From: JBEIVB01 sp040374085
Lineage (GTDB): Bacteria; Bacteroidota; Bacteroidia; UBA4408
Length of the DNA stretch: 64,000 bases
Reading direction: 5' to 3'
Assembly: GCA_040374085.1 (NCBI GenBank)
Contig: JBEIVB010000003.1
Coordinates: 1 to 64,000 of the forward strand
The notes under the pieces are model-generated. The model saw only the letters and a list, made by a program, of their open reading frames with translations, searched no databases and was not told the origin of the DNA. Within the stretch, counting starts at the first letter, position 1; every line of letters begins with the position of its first letter. Below are positions 24,313 to 33,655 of this stretch, piece after piece. Both the position numbers and the translations under genes were made by a program.

Positions 24313-25704
24313 CTAAGAAAGGATCTGAACCAAGGCGTTGGGGAAAAGACCCAGAGCCAATAAGCCTACCAAACAGGTCCAAATGACGATGCGTTGTGCC
24401 ATGGGCACAGCTACCGCTCCAAGCTCATCGCCGCCCTTTGCAAAGAGGGTTGCCATTAATCTAAGGTAATACCAAACGCCTACCAGAGAGGCCAGTACAG
24501 CCACCAACACCACCCAGATGTGTCCGCTGTGTATGGCGTTTACAAAGAGATAATACTTACCAAAGAAGCCGGCCATGGGTGGAATGCCGGCAAGGGAAAA
24601 CAGGGCAATGCTGAGGCTCACCGCCAAAAAAGGATTCCGGCGAAACAAGCCGCGGAAAGCCTCTGCATGATCGCTCTGGGTAGATTCCGAAACCAGATAG
24701 AGCACCGAAAAGGCCAAGACCCCACCCAAGCTGTAGGCCAAGGTGTAAAAGAGAATGGCATTTCCGTTGGCAGCTGAAGGCAAGCTTATGGAGAGTATGC
24801 CCAGCATCAAATACCCGGCGTGGGCTATGGAAGAATAGGCCAGCATGCGCTTCACATTCTCCTGAACCAAAGCCGTGATGTTCCCAACCAACAGGGTAAG
24901 CACAGCAAGCACTTCGGCCAAGATGAGCCAAGTACCGCCCACTTGAGCAAAGCAGGTGTTGAAAAGACGGAAGAAAGCAGCAAAAGCAGCGGTTTTCACC
25001 ACGGTAGACATCAAAGCCGTTACCTGAGTTGGGGCACCGGTGTATACATCGGGCGCCCAAAAATGAAAGGGAACAGCCGAAACTTTAAAGGCCATAGCAC
25101 AAAAGATGAGCACCACGCCCAAGTAAAACATAGGCGGATACTGGCCATTCATGGTTTTTACGTAATCGGCAATGGTGTGCACATGAAAGGCTCCGGTTAC
25201 GCCGTAGACAAGGGCAATGCCCATAAGCAGAAAGCCGGTGGCAAAAGAACCCATGAGAAAGTATTTGAGGGCAGCTTCGTTGGAGTTGAGGCTGTTCTTG
25301 CGGCTTCCGGCCAATACATATAGGGGAATCGATAAGGTTTCTATACCCAAAAAGAGCATCACAAGGTTGCCATAGGATGCCATCATCATGGCCCCGGTAA
25401 GCGCAAAGGCACTCAAGGAAAGAGTATCGGTGATGTGGGTGTGCTCTTCAAAGTCTGCCCGAGAGCCAATGAGCCAAAGAAAGAAGGTGAAGCACATGAC
25501 CAAGGTGAAGGCAATGGCCATGTTATCGAACACCAACATGTTGTTGAAGAAGTGGTGCGCCGGAGCATTCCAGTCGTACACAGCAGAAGCCATGGCCCCA
25601 ATAAGACCCAAAAGCATGAGGGGAAACACCCACTTGCGAAAGCGGAACACCTCTGAAAGCAGGGCGATTACCCCTATGCCAGCAAGAAAAATTAGCGATT
25701 TCAT
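24313..25704 (-). CDS. nuoN: NADH-quinone oxidoreductase subunit N
   Basis: This is an antiporter-like membrane subunit of respiratory complex I that carries protons across the inner membrane. The 463 residues form about 14 transmembrane helices. The Proton_antipo_M core includes K-Y-F-L-M-G-S-F-A-T-G and F-K-V-S-A-V-P-F-H-F-W-A-P-D-V-Y, with the conserved channel lysine, and K-R-M-L-A-Y-S-S-I-A-H-A-G-Y. It follows nuoM by 79 nt. The other nuo genes are not in the window. Confidence 0.95.
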   Translation of the reverse strand: MKSLIFLAGIGVIALLSEVFRFRKWVFPLMLLGLIGAMASAVYDWNAPAHHFFNNMLVFDNMAIAFTLVMCFTFFLWLIGSRADFEEHTHITDTLSLSAFALTGAMMMASYGNLVMLFLGIETLSIPLYVLAGSRKNSLNSNEAALKYFLMGSFATGFLLMGIALVYGVTGAFHVHTIADYVKTMNGQYPPMFYLGVVLIFCAMAFKVSAVPFHFWAPDVYTGAPTQVTALMSTVVKTAAFAAFFRLFNTCFAQVGGTWLILAEVLAVLTLLVGNITALVQENVKRMLAYSSIAHAGYLMLGILSISLPSAANGNAILFYTLAYSLGGVLAFSVLYLVSESTQSDHAEAFRGLFRRNPFLAVSLSIALFSLAGIPPMAGFFGKYYLFVNAIHSGHIWVVLVAVLASLVGVWYYLRLMATLFAKGGDELGAVAVPMAQRIVIWTCLVGLLALGLFPNALVQILS

Positions 25705-25783
25705 TTCCGATTCGGTGTTGGGTGGGGATTTGGTGATGTTAGGGTTTCAACCATGTGCCTATTGCGTTCTCTGTTTGAAGAAA

Positions 25784-27238
25784 TCAACGTGGGTGCACGA
25801 GGCTTAATAGCTGCTCTACCGCAGGTGCAGAAATATCGAGCAAGGGTTTTGGATACACTCCTAATGCTATAATAAGAGCTACCATAGGGTAGAGCACCAG
25901 ACGCTCGTGGCTGCTGAGCTCGGCAAAAATACCGGTAGATTTTCCGGCCTCACCCAGCATGGTGCGCTGGTAGGCGCGCAGCATGTACACAGCACCCAGA
26001 ACAACGGTGAGTCCGGCAACAGCAGTGGCTGCAGCGCTCCACTGGTAGAGTCCGGCCAACAGCAGAAACTCACCCACAAAGCCGTTGGTGAGAGGCAGAG
26101 CCACCGCGCCGAGGGTTACCACCAGAAAGATGGCGGCAAATCCGGGCGCCTGGCTGCGCACGCCGCCCAAAGCAGAAAGCTCTCGGGTGCCGGTGCGCGC
26201 CTCGATGCGGTCTATGATGTAGAAGAGGCAGAAGACGCTGATGCCGTGACTCACCATCTGAAAGAGCGCTCCTTGAAAGGCCTGCACGTTGGCAGCCATA
26301 AGGCCCGCCGCCATAAGACCAACGTGTGAAATGGAAGAGTAGGCAATGAGGCGCTTAAAATCGGTTTGCACCAGGGCTATGCAGGCCCCATACACGATGC
26401 CCGTAACCGCTAGGCCGATGGCCAGAGCGCTCCACTGCGCTGCACCCAAAGGCACCACGGGCAACAGCCAGCGCATTACGCCATAGGTTCCCATCTTAAG
26501 CATAATGCCCGATAAAAGCATGGTACCTTGAACCGGGGCTTCGGTATAGGTATCGGGCTGCCAGGTGTGCAGGGGAAAGATGGGCATCTTAATGGCAAAG
26601 GCCAGAAAGAGCAGCCAAAAGACCCAGCTTTGTGTCTCTGCCGAAAGATGGCTGCCCGTGGCACACAAAACCTGGAGGTCGAAGCTGTGTGCACCCGGGG
26701 TGTGCAAATAAACCACCACCAATCCCACCAGCATCAACAAAGAGCCGGTGAGGGTGTACACAAAGAACTTCAAAGGTGTGCGGGCGTTCTCTCCACTGCT
26801 CCACATCATAACAATGAACCAGATGGGCAACAGGGCCAGCTCCCAAAAGATGTAGAAAAGGAACCCATCCTGAGCGGTGAACACCCCAACCAATGCGCTT
26901 TGCATGAGCAGGGTGAGCGCATAGAAGGATGAAGGACGAGCCGACTCAGCACCGGAGGATAGCAAAATAAAAGGGACCAATAGGTTGGTAAGCAACACCA
27001 GCACGAGGCTGATGCCATCCATGCCCACATGAAAATGAATGCCCAAACTGGGAATCCACGGAAGGTCCAACACATACTTGGGAGCGGCCGGACTGCCTGC
27101 GGTAAAAACCAAAGCGAGGGTGATGAGCAACTGGAGGGCAGATACGCCCACTGCAAGGTTGCGGGAACCGTTGCCCGGGATGGCAAACAAAAAAAGAGAG
27201 GCCACCAAAGGCAAGGCAATCAGCAGGGCAGTAAGCAT
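25784..27238 (-). CDS. nuoM: NADH-quinone oxidoreductase subunit M
   Basis: This is the second antiporter-like complex I subunit, 484 residues with about 14 helices. It has the conserved glutamate in F-W-E-L-A-L-L-P-I-W (near 134), the lysine in F-A-I-K-M-P-I-F-P-L-H-T-W and the K-R-L-I-A-Y-S-S-I-S-H-V-G motif. nuoL normally precedes it, but here L-2-hydroxyglutarate oxidase does, so the nuo cluster is split or rearranged. Upstream, TTGG is followed after 18 nt by GAATTTTG, one mismatch from a full promoter, so nuoMN may have their own transcript. Confidence 0.95.
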   Translation of the reverse strand: MLTALLIALPLVASLFLFAIPGNGSRNLAVGVSALQLLITLALVFTAGSPAAPKYVLDLPWIPSLGIHFHVGMDGISLVLVLLTNLLVPFILLSSGAESARPSSFYALTLLMQSALVGVFTAQDGFLFYIFWELALLPIWFIVMMWSSGENARTPLKFFVYTLTGSLLMLVGLVVVYLHTPGAHSFDLQVLCATGSHLSAETQSWVFWLLFLAFAIKMPIFPLHTWQPDTYTEAPVQGTMLLSGIMLKMGTYGVMRWLLPVVPLGAAQWSALAIGLAVTGIVYGACIALVQTDFKRLIAYSSISHVGLMAAGLMAANVQAFQGALFQMVSHGISVFCLFYIIDRIEARTGTRELSALGGVRSQAPGFAAIFLVVTLGAVALPLTNGFVGEFLLLAGLYQWSAAATAVAGLTVVLGAVYMLRAYQRTMLGEAGKSTGIFAELSSHERLVLYPMVALIIALGVYPKPLLDISAPAVEQLLSLVHPR

Positions 27239-27323
27239 AGAGGCAGTTTGGTGTTCGGTTGTTGGCGGGCCAAAATTCGTGATTTATGCCTAATGTCCAA
27301 AGGAAACAGTAGGCGCAATGCGC

Positions 27324-28541
27324 TTAGGTGAGACGGAAATGTTCGGTGGCCATCTGCATGATCTCTCCACCTATGGCCAAAGAGGCTGTGGCTGCGGGCG
27401 ATGGCGCGTTGAGGACATGCAGGGCGTTTCCACTTTTTTCCATTTTAAAATCATCAATCATCTCACCTTCCGGAGCAAGGGCCATGGCCCTAACCCCAGC
27501 ACGCCCCGGCTCTATGTCGTCCATTTCCAGGCTGGGAATGAGCTTGTTGAGGCGCTTGAGAAAGAGGCGCTTAGAGAAGGCGCCTCGGTACTCATCGAGG
27601 CCAAAGCGCCAATGCTTGGCAAAGAATTTCCATGTGCCACCAAAAGAAAAAGCCTCGGCCGTATCGCGCAAGCTGAAGTCGGTTTTACCGTAACCCTCGC
27701 GCTTGAACACAAACACCGCATTGGGTCCACACTCCACACCACCCTGAATCATGCGGGTGAAGTGCACGCCCAAAAAGGGAAATTTAGGGTTGGGAACGGG
27801 ATAAATGAGGTGCTTGACTTTTTGCATGCCTTTTTCGGTGAGCTCATAATAATCGCCCCGAAAGCCCACGATGGCGGCATCGGATGGAGTCCCTTCTTTC
27901 TTGGCTATGCGGTCGCTTTGAAGACCGGCGCAGGTGATGAGGTAGCGGGTTTGCACACTACCGCGGTTGGTGAGGATGCGTGTGCCCGAGTCGTTGCGCT
28001 CAAAGCCTTTGGCCTCCATCCCGCATTGCACCTTGCTTTGAGGGAAACGCTCCTGCAAGATGCGGGCATACACGCGGGTAACTTCTGCATAGTCGATGAT
28101 GCCGGTGCACCCCACGCGAATGGCCTGTATACCGGTGCAAAAAGGCTCTATGTCGCGAATGGCATCCGGGCCCACCAGCTCGATGCTCTCCACGCCGTTG
28201 GCTTGTCCGTTGCGAAACACTTTGTTCATGTGCTCGAGCTCGCTTGGATCGGTGGCTACAATGAGCTTTCCGCAGATGTCGTGAGGAATGCGGTGCTCAC
28301 GGGCGAACTCCACCAGCTCCCTGCGACCTGCCACACATAAGCGGGCTTTGTAGGAACCGGGCTTGTAATAGATGCCGCTGTGTATTACCCCAGAGTTATG
28401 GCCCGTTTGGTGCATGGCCACTTCTTGCTCCTTCTCCATCACCAAAATGCGGAGGTTTGGAAACCGGGTGTTGAGTTTCAGTGCAGAGGCAAGGCCTACT
28501 GCCCCACCGCCAACGATTACAAGATCATATGATGTTTCCAT
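27324..28541 (-). CDS. lhgO: L-2-hydroxyglutarate oxidase
   Basis: This FAD enzyme oxidises L-2-hydroxyglutarate, a by-product of malate dehydrogenase and other enzymes, to 2-oxoglutarate, feeding electrons to the quinone pool. The 405-residue protein has the DAO-type dinucleotide fold (V-I-V-G-G-G-A-V-G-L-A-S at the start) and the family motif T-G-H-N-S-G-V-I-H-S-G-I-Y-Y near 47-60. A second glycine-rich stretch lies near the C-terminus. Its position before nuoMN suits a respiratory role. It starts just after the tRNA-Leu terminator, with a near-match -7 box (TATTTTCG) of its own. Confidence 0.93.
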   Translation of the reverse strand: METSYDLVIVGGGAVGLASALKLNTRFPNLRILVMEKEQEVAMHQTGHNSGVIHSGIYYKPGSYKARLCVAGRRELVEFAREHRIPHDICGKLIVATDPSELEHMNKVFRNGQANGVESIELVGPDAIRDIEPFCTGIQAIRVGCTGIIDYAEVTRVYARILQERFPQSKVQCGMEAKGFERNDSGTRILTNRGSVQTRYLITCAGLQSDRIAKKEGTPSDAAIVGFRGDYYELTEKGMQKVKHLIYPVPNPKFPFLGVHFTRMIQGGVECGPNAVFVFKREGYGKTDFSLRDTAEAFSFGGTWKFFAKHWRFGLDEYRGAFSKRLFLKRLNKLIPSLEMDDIEPGRAGVRAMALAPEGEMIDDFKMEKSGNALHVLNAPSPAATASLAIGGEIMQMATEHFRLT

Positions 28542-28588
28542 TTTGATTGGGATTTACCGCGCCGCGAAAATACCCACAACCCCGATGC

Positions 28589-28619
28589 AAAAAAAACTCC
28601 CGGATGGAATTTCCGGGAG
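28589..28619 (-). terminator. intrinsic terminator of tRNA-Leu
   Basis: On the - strand the perfect 8-bp stem CTCCCGGA/TCCGGGAG with a 7-nt loop is followed by eight T. It begins 5 nt after the tRNA 3' end. It insulates the lhgO-nuo-suf run from tRNA transcription. Confidence 0.9.
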
Positions 28620-28623
28620 CTGG

Positions 28624-28706
28624 TGCCGAAGGCGGGACTCGAACCCGCACGGATGTGATCCACACGCCCCTGAAACGTGCGCGTATACCAATTTCGCCAC
28701 TTCGGC
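28624..28706 (-). tRNA. tRNA-Leu (anticodon CAG)
   Basis: This 83-nt class II tRNA has acceptor GCCGAAG/CTTCGGC with discriminator A, D stem GCG/CGC, and anticodon stem CACGT/GCGTG with loop TTCAGGG (anticodon CAG, reads CTG). The long variable arm has a GGAT/ATCC stem, and the T arm is GCGGG-TTCGAGT-CCCGC. No CCA is encoded. An intrinsic terminator follows. Confidence 0.95.
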
Positions 28707-28791
28707 AGGGGGCGCAAAAATACACAAGCCTTTGGTTTGGGCAACGGAAGCAACAGGAAATTCAGCCCTCATGCAGGAAAGGAGAAAACCA

Positions 28792-28824
28792 TTTGAGGCT
28801 TTTGGAGTTGTATTGGCATCTTTG
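28792..28824 (+). promoter_or_regulatory. promoter of hemL
   Basis: TTTG (28792-28795), 21 nt spacing, then CATCTTTG (28817-28824), one mismatch from TAnnTTTG. The leader to the ATG at 28848 would be about 18 nt. Confidence 0.45.
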
Positions 28825-28847
28825 CGCCCCTAATAAAGAAATGGTGT

Positions 28848-30143
28848 ATGCTGGCTCGTCCAACCTCTGAACGCTTGTTTTCCGAAGCTCAATCGTATTT
28901 CCCCGGTGGGGTTAACTCCCCTGTGCGGGCCTTCCGTTCGGTAGGCGGAACACCGCTCTTTATTGAGCGGGGCGAAGGCTGCCACATTTGGGATGCCGAT
29001 GGACATCGGTTTCTCGATTTCTGTGGGAGTTGGGGCCCACTTATTTTAGGGCATGCGCATCCTGCAGTGGTATCCGCCATCACAGAAGCAGCCGCCTTGG
29101 GCACCTCGTTTGGCGCACCCACACGGAAAGAGAACGCCTTGGCCAAGCTCATACTCGACAACCACCCTTATCTGGACCGCATTCGCTTTGTGAGCTCCGG
29201 AACCGAGGCGGTGATGTCGGCCATACGCCTTGCACGCGGTGCAAGCGGGAAAAACCGCATCCTGAAATTCGAAGGCTGCTATCACGGACATGTAGACAGC
29301 CTTTTGGTGAAGGCAGGCTCGGGCCTGATAACCTTCGGCACATCCAGCTCGGCCGGCGTGCCACCGGGCGTGGCGGCCGATATGCTGGTGGTGCCCCTCA
29401 ACAACACCGAAGCATTGGATGAAGCATTGCGTCTGTATGCACACGAGCTGGCTGCGGTGATCATTGAGCCGGTTCCCGCCAACAACGGTCTGCTGGTGCA
29501 AACACCGGAATTCATGCATCACCTGCGGGCAAAATGCACCGAACATGGGGTGCTCTTGATATTCGATGAAGTGATAAACGGATTTAGAATTGGATTTGCA
29601 GGGGCTGCAGGTTATTATAATATTAAAGCGGATTTATTCTGCTACGGTAAAATCATTGGAGGTGGATTGCCGGTGGGTATGTATGGCGGCAGGGCCGACC
29701 TAATGGCCCACATAGCACCCCAAGGCCCCGTTTACCAGGCCGGTACACTCAGCGGAAATCCAATGGCTATGGCGGCAGGCCTCGCTCAGCTCAGCCAATG
29801 CCTACAACCTGGGTTTTATGAAGGCCTTAACCAAGCAACCCAAACTCTTTGCGACCGCGTAAATTCCTATTCAAAACAAAAAGGTTATAGCATGTTTATG
29901 CACCGCATGGCATCCATTTTTTGGGTAGCTTTTTCGGGCTCAGAGCCCGTGCGCAGTGCAGATGCCATAGATCCGCACAGCATGAACCGCTTTCGGGTAT
30001 TTCATGCCGATTTGTTGGAGCGGGGCATCTACTTAGGCCCCAGTGGATATGAGGTTGGGTTTGTATCGGCAGCGCACACTCCCGAAGATTTGGATTGGGC
30101 AGCACACGCATTCTGCGCAGCGGCAGACAAGGCCTGCGTCTAA
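28848..30143 (+). CDS. hemL: glutamate-1-semialdehyde 2,1-aminomutase
   Basis: This PLP enzyme makes 5-aminolevulinate, the first common tetrapyrrole (heme) precursor, by the C5 pathway. The 431 residues match the family, with N-terminal F-P-G-G-V-N-S-P-V-R-A-F, the S-S-G-T-E-A motif at about 116-121 and PLP lysine K268 in C-Y-G-K-I-I-G-G-G-L-P-V-G. The stop overlaps the convergent RemB-like gene stop by 4 nt. No other heme genes are adjacent. Confidence 0.97.
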   Translation: MLARPTSERLFSEAQSYFPGGVNSPVRAFRSVGGTPLFIERGEGCHIWDADGHRFLDFCGSWGPLILGHAHPAVVSAITEAAALGTSFGAPTRKENALAKLILDNHPYLDRIRFVSSGTEAVMSAIRLARGASGKNRILKFEGCYHGHVDSLLVKAGSGLITFGTSSSAGVPPGVAADMLVVPLNNTEALDEALRLYAHELAAVIIEPVPANNGLLVQTPEFMHHLRAKCTEHGVLLIFDEVINGFRIGFAGAAGYYNIKADLFCYGKIIGGGLPVGMYGGRADLMAHIAPQGPVYQAGTLSGNPMAMAAGLAQLSQCLQPGFYEGLNQATQTLCDRVNSYSKQKGYSMFMHRMASIFWVAFSGSEPVRSADAIDPHSMNRFRVFHADLLERGIYLGPSGYEVGFVSAAHTPEDLDWAAHAFCAAADKACV

Positions 30144-31723
30144 AGATCGGTATAGGAATTCCACAAATTGGTGCGGAAACCAAGCATATAGTTGCTTTCC
30201 CGGCGATCTGTCGGACCCTGTTGGTTGCGGAAGAGCAGCTGAAGAAACAACTCCATTCGGCTGTATTGATTTATGGTGTAGCCCAATGTAAATAGCGTGT
30301 TGCTAACAGAAAGTCGAGCCCCTCGATTCTGCTCCAAACGACTATCCCATCCCGGCTTATCGGAGGCAAGAACCTTAGATCCGGAAACAAAGCCCAAAGA
30401 GTCAACCCCTTGTGTATACGACACCAGGTGAACGCGAAAAAAAATGCACTTCCATCGATAATCGCCCGCCGCCACCCATTCGGTGAAGTTTGCGCCCAAA
30501 GGGTGGGCCAGGCTTTGATTGTAGTGGGTAAAGTTTTGTTCGGGGTTGGAGCTCGAATACGAAAAAGGACTTACCTGGTTTCGTTCTACCACCAGCATTA
30601 AATTGGGTATATTAAATGCATTATAATATCGTGCGCCCAGTTGCGTACCCGTCTTCCGCCCTATTCGAGCACCCGAAATGGGCAGTGCATCGAGCATGAA
30701 TTGACCATAGAGCCATAACTGCGGATTGAGTTTTACCATGGCCTGTGCACCCAACAAAACATTGTTTATACCCTCCAAGCCATATTGCGCTGCAGCCCAT
30801 CCGGGAACGGGGTTTATGGCGTTCCAATTGAAATACGGATGCTGTGCACTGGCTGCCCTCCATATCACGCCCTGAAAGAGAGATGCGTTGAGCCACGGCA
30901 AGAGACGCACATCCAATACCTGAAACGTGGCGTTCTTTTTTTGAAAGATGGGTTCGCTGTTGGGATTGAAGGTGATGGGGCGATTGAGGTTCATCAGGCT
31001 GGCAACGGTTACCTGGTAGCTCAACCATTTGTTTTTCAAACATAGGCGCACATGCGGGTAGTTGAAGGCATTGTCGCTAAGCAACAAGGATCGATAACCA
31101 TGTCCAACAAAGAGTTTGCCATGGCCCATCTGAACCGCCAACCATGAACGGGGCTGAAAAAGCAATGTGCCCGAAGAGAAGGCAAAGTCGTAACCTGTAT
31201 CCTTAAACCCCTTGGTGCGTCCCATGCCGGGATAGATGCGCAAAGGTTTTATGATTGTATCTAAATACCCTGGCGCCAGCACCTGATTTTCGAGGAAGGT
31301 CGTTTCAAAAGCGAAGCCCTTACCAATCCAGCCTTTGACCCAAAAACCCCGGGAGTTCTGCCGCACATCGATTGCCTCTTTATTATAATACTCGCTGCCA
31401 AAGGCAAGGTTTAATAAGGGGTCAACGGAAATACCAAAAGTTCCGGGGTTTGAAATGCGCACTAAGCTGTTGCGGGTAAAGCCTTGCTCCAGTCGGTTGG
31501 CAGAAGTATCAAAAACGGTTTGCTCGTAGATGCTGTCGCGGATGCCCTGGGTCATGAATGGAATAAAAGGACCGGGTGCAACCGCATCATTCGACAAAAG
31601 ACTGTCTCGGCTGATGGCCCACTCCATACGCAACCGTTGGCGATACTCCAGGGGAAACGATATGGGCTGAGCTTGAACTAAGCCGCATAAGAAGAAGCAT
31701 ATGACCCAAAAAACGGGTTTCAT
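30140..31723 (-). CDS. outer-membrane beta-barrel protein, Wzi/RemB-like
   Basis: The 527-residue protein has a signal peptide (M-K-P-V-F-W-V start, cleavage after V-Q-A) and a long alternating aromatic/polar beta-strand pattern to the C-terminus. The stretch [18 protein letters not shown] (near 200) is the feature I associate with Wzi-type capsule-assembly barrels and the Flavobacterium gliding protein RemB. I start at 31723 because that ATG overlaps the fcl stop as ATGA; another ATG lies 6 nt upstream. Coupling to GDP-fucose synthase fits a surface polysaccharide role. The exact function is not certain. Confidence 0.68.
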   Translation of the reverse strand: MKPVFWVICFFLCGLVQAQPISFPLEYRQRLRMEWAISRDSLLSNDAVAPGPFIPFMTQGIRDSIYEQTVFDTSANRLEQGFTRNSLVRISNPGTFGISVDPLLNLAFGSEYYNKEAIDVRQNSRGFWVKGWIGKGFAFETTFLENQVLAPGYLDTIIKPLRIYPGMGRTKGFKDTGYDFAFSSGTLLFQPRSWLAVQMGHGKLFVGHGYRSLLLSDNAFNYPHVRLCLKNKWLSYQVTVASLMNLNRPITFNPNSEPIFQKKNATFQVLDVRLLPWLNASLFQGVIWRAASAQHPYFNWNAINPVPGWAAAQYGLEGINNVLLGAQAMVKLNPQLWLYGQFMLDALPISGARIGRKTGTQLGARYYNAFNIPNLMLVVERNQVSPFSYSSSNPEQNFTHYNQSLAHPLGANFTEWVAAGDYRWKCIFFRVHLVSYTQGVDSLGFVSGSKVLASDKPGWDSRLEQNRGARLSVSNTLFTLGYTINQYSRMELFLQLLFRNQQGPTDRRESNYMLGFRTNLWNSYTDL

Positions 31724-32664
31724 GCCCAAACGCCTTCCTGAACCACCGATGCGTAAACAGAGGCAATGCCTTCCTCAAGCCCGATGCGGCTGGTCCAGCC
31801 CAAGCCGGCCAGCTTACTCACATCCATAAGCTTGCGAGGGGTTCCATCGGGCTTTTCTGTATTGAAACGAACTCGGCCCTCAAAGCCCACAATGCCCCGA
31901 ATGATTTCTGCCAACTCAGCAATGGACACATCGGTGCCCGAGCCAATGTTCACCAGCTCTTCCTCGTTATACCCTTGCATAAGATAAACGCATGCATCGG
32001 CCAAATCGTCAACATGCAAAAACTCGCGCCGTGGGGTTCCGGTGCCCCATACCTCCACCTCTTTGTTGCCCTCTACTTTTGCAGAGTGGAACTTGCGCAA
32101 CAAGGCAGGCAACACGTGCGACTGCTGAAGATCGTAGTTGTCGTTTGGACCGTACAGATTGGTGGGCATCACCGAAACAAAATTGCACCCGTATTGACGG
32201 CGATACGATTCGCACAGCTTAATGCCGGCAATCTTGGCAATGGCGTATGGTTCATTGGTAGGCTCCAGTGGACCTGTTAGCAGGTAACTTTCTTTGAGTG
32301 GCTGAGGCGCCATCTTTGGATAGATGCACGACGACCCAAGAAACATCAGCTTTGTAACCCCGTTTCGGTACGCTGCGTGAATCACGTTCGCCTCCATCAT
32401 GAGGTTCTCGTATAGAAAATCAGCTCGGTACACATTGTTGGCGTGTATGCCGCCTACCTTAGCGGCAGCTAAGAAAACGAAGGCCGGCTTCTCCTCCGCA
32501 AAAAAGGACTCAACGGCTGCTTGGCTCCGGAGGTCAAGCTCAGAAGAGGTTTTGAGCACCAGGTTTTGAAAACCGGCAGCCCTCAGGTTGCGCACCAGTG
32601 CCGAGCCCACCATGCCCCGGTGACCGGCAACGAAAATCTTATCGCCCGCATGCATCATACCCAT
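31720..32664 (-). CDS. fcl: GDP-L-fucose synthase
   Basis: This short-chain dehydrogenase converts GDP-4-keto-6-deoxy-D-mannose to GDP-L-fucose (epimerase plus NADPH reductase) for surface glycans. The nucleotide fold [11 protein letters not shown] is near the start, and the catalytic pair is Y140 and K144 in Y-A-I-A-K. The ATG at 32664 (314 residues) is chosen because the in-frame start at 32685 lies inside the -7 box at 32683-32690; later ATGs at 32658 and 32655 are possible. The usual partner Gmd (GDP-mannose dehydratase) is not in the window. Confidence 0.94.
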   Translation of the reverse strand: MGMMHAGDKIFVAGHRGMVGSALVRNLRAAGFQNLVLKTSSELDLRSQAAVESFFAEEKPAFVFLAAAKVGGIHANNVYRADFLYENLMMEANVIHAAYRNGVTKLMFLGSSCIYPKMAPQPLKESYLLTGPLEPTNEPYAIAKIAGIKLCESYRRQYGCNFVSVMPTNLYGPNDNYDLQQSHVLPALLRKFHSAKVEGNKEVEVWGTGTPRREFLHVDDLADACVYLMQGYNEEELVNIGSGTDVSIAELAEIIRGIVGFEGRVRFNTEKPDGTPRKLMDVSKLAGLGWTSRIGLEEGIASVYASVVQEGVWA

Positions 32665-32682
32665 AGGTTTAAAAATAGCGTT

Positions 32683-32713
32683 CAAAGGTAAAGGAATGCC
32701 CGGGCAATGCCAA
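32683..32713 (-). promoter_or_regulatory. promoter of fcl and the RemB-like gene
   Basis: On the - strand TTGG (32710-32713), 19 nt spacing, then TACCTTTG (32683-32690). This matches the Bacteroidota consensus in both boxes and in spacing. Predicted transcription starts about 12 nt before the ATG at 32664. Confidence 0.75.
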
Positions 32714-32777
32714 CCTTCTGTTTTGGATAAACTTATGGGGCGATGTTTCCGTAGAGGATCACAAAGGCACCTTGACT

Positions 32778-33647
32778 ATGAAACGATTCCTGCTCCTTAT
32801 CGTTCTTTGGACTGCTGTAAAAACCGAGGCCCAACAACTCAACAACTCTTCGTTCGATTCATGGGTAGCAACGGCCAACGACACGCTTCCCGCTCAATGG
32901 AAGACATCGGGTTTTGGTGTGGGTAGAACCCTAGGCATGTTTGGCCCTTGGGCACTAGAGGTTTGGAACTGGTATTATTATTCCAAAGGATACGCCGTAA
33001 ACGACCCCAACTTTGAGGCCCTTCCAGCCCCTGCTTTTCAACGCCACCAGGGGCAACCTTTCTCTTTCCGTCCCGTTGCACTGCAAGGGCTCTACCGCTA
33101 CCTGCCGGGCGAAAACCAAGGTGCCGCAGATTCGGCCTACATAGCGCTTTCCTTCAAACGCCGCAATGCAATCACGCAGCAAACCGACAGCCTTGGGTTT
33201 GCCCTCAGGAAATTCCCTCCCACCGAAACGTTTACGCCTTTTACACTCCCCATTCAACTCGCCGGAACCGAAAACCCGGACACCTTGTTGGTAGCCATCG
33301 TTTCCAGCATCAACGGTTTCTGTGCAGGAAACGGCAATTGTCTGTATTTGAGCGTGGACAACCTTCAACTGTTGTATCCTGCCGGATTCGGATTTGCTCT
33401 TGCAGAGGAAGCCTGGAGCATACGTGCGGTTGAAAACAGGTGGAAGATAGAAACGGCTGAAGCACTTGCCGGAACTTGGATCGAGGTGCACAACACGCAG
33501 GGCAAGTTGTTGCTGCGCCAATCGCTAAGCCCCTACTCCACCCACATTGATGCAGACGAGATCCCCTCAGGAATGTATCTTATTCGGCTGATAAAAAGCA
33601 ACGCAGAAACCAGCCTTACAAAAAAGTTGATGTGGATGCAACCATAA
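32778..33647 (+). CDS. secreted protein with T9SS type A sorting domain
   Basis: The 289-residue protein starts with a signal peptide (M-K-R-F-L-L-L-I-V, cleavage near T-E-A-Q). The first mature residues (N-N-S-S-F-D-S-W, L-P-A-Q-W-K-T-S-G) are typical of the carbohydrate-binding-like jelly-roll at the start of many Bacteroidota surface proteins. The last ~70 residues (V-H-N-T-Q-G-K-L-L-L, I-P-S-G-M-Y-L-I-R-L) form a T9SS sorting tail. The ATG at 32778 is preferred; a TTG two codons upstream is in frame. No enzymatic motif is seen, so a binding or adhesive role is a guess. Confidence 0.75.
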   Translation: MKRFLLLIVLWTAVKTEAQQLNNSSFDSWVATANDTLPAQWKTSGFGVGRTLGMFGPWALEVWNWYYYSKGYAVNDPNFEALPAPAFQRHQGQPFSFRPVALQGLYRYLPGENQGAADSAYIALSFKRRNAITQQTDSLGFALRKFPPTETFTPFTLPIQLAGTENPDTLLVAIVSSINGFCAGNGNCLYLSVDNLQLLYPAGFGFALAEEAWSIRAVENRWKIETAEALAGTWIEVHNTQGKLLLRQSLSPYSTHIDADEIPSGMYLIRLIKSNAETSLTKKLMWMQP

Positions 33648-33655
33648 TCAAATGA

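Noticed and set aside
27318..28340. A 340-codon open frame on the + strand opposite lhgO
   Set aside because: No recognisable motifs; the opposite strand carries a complete FAD oxidase with all family motifs.
32665..32685. Upstream ATG for GDP-fucose synthase at 32685
   Set aside because: It overlaps the -7 box of a strong promoter, so it would not be in the mRNA; the nucleotide-binding fold starts properly from 32664.
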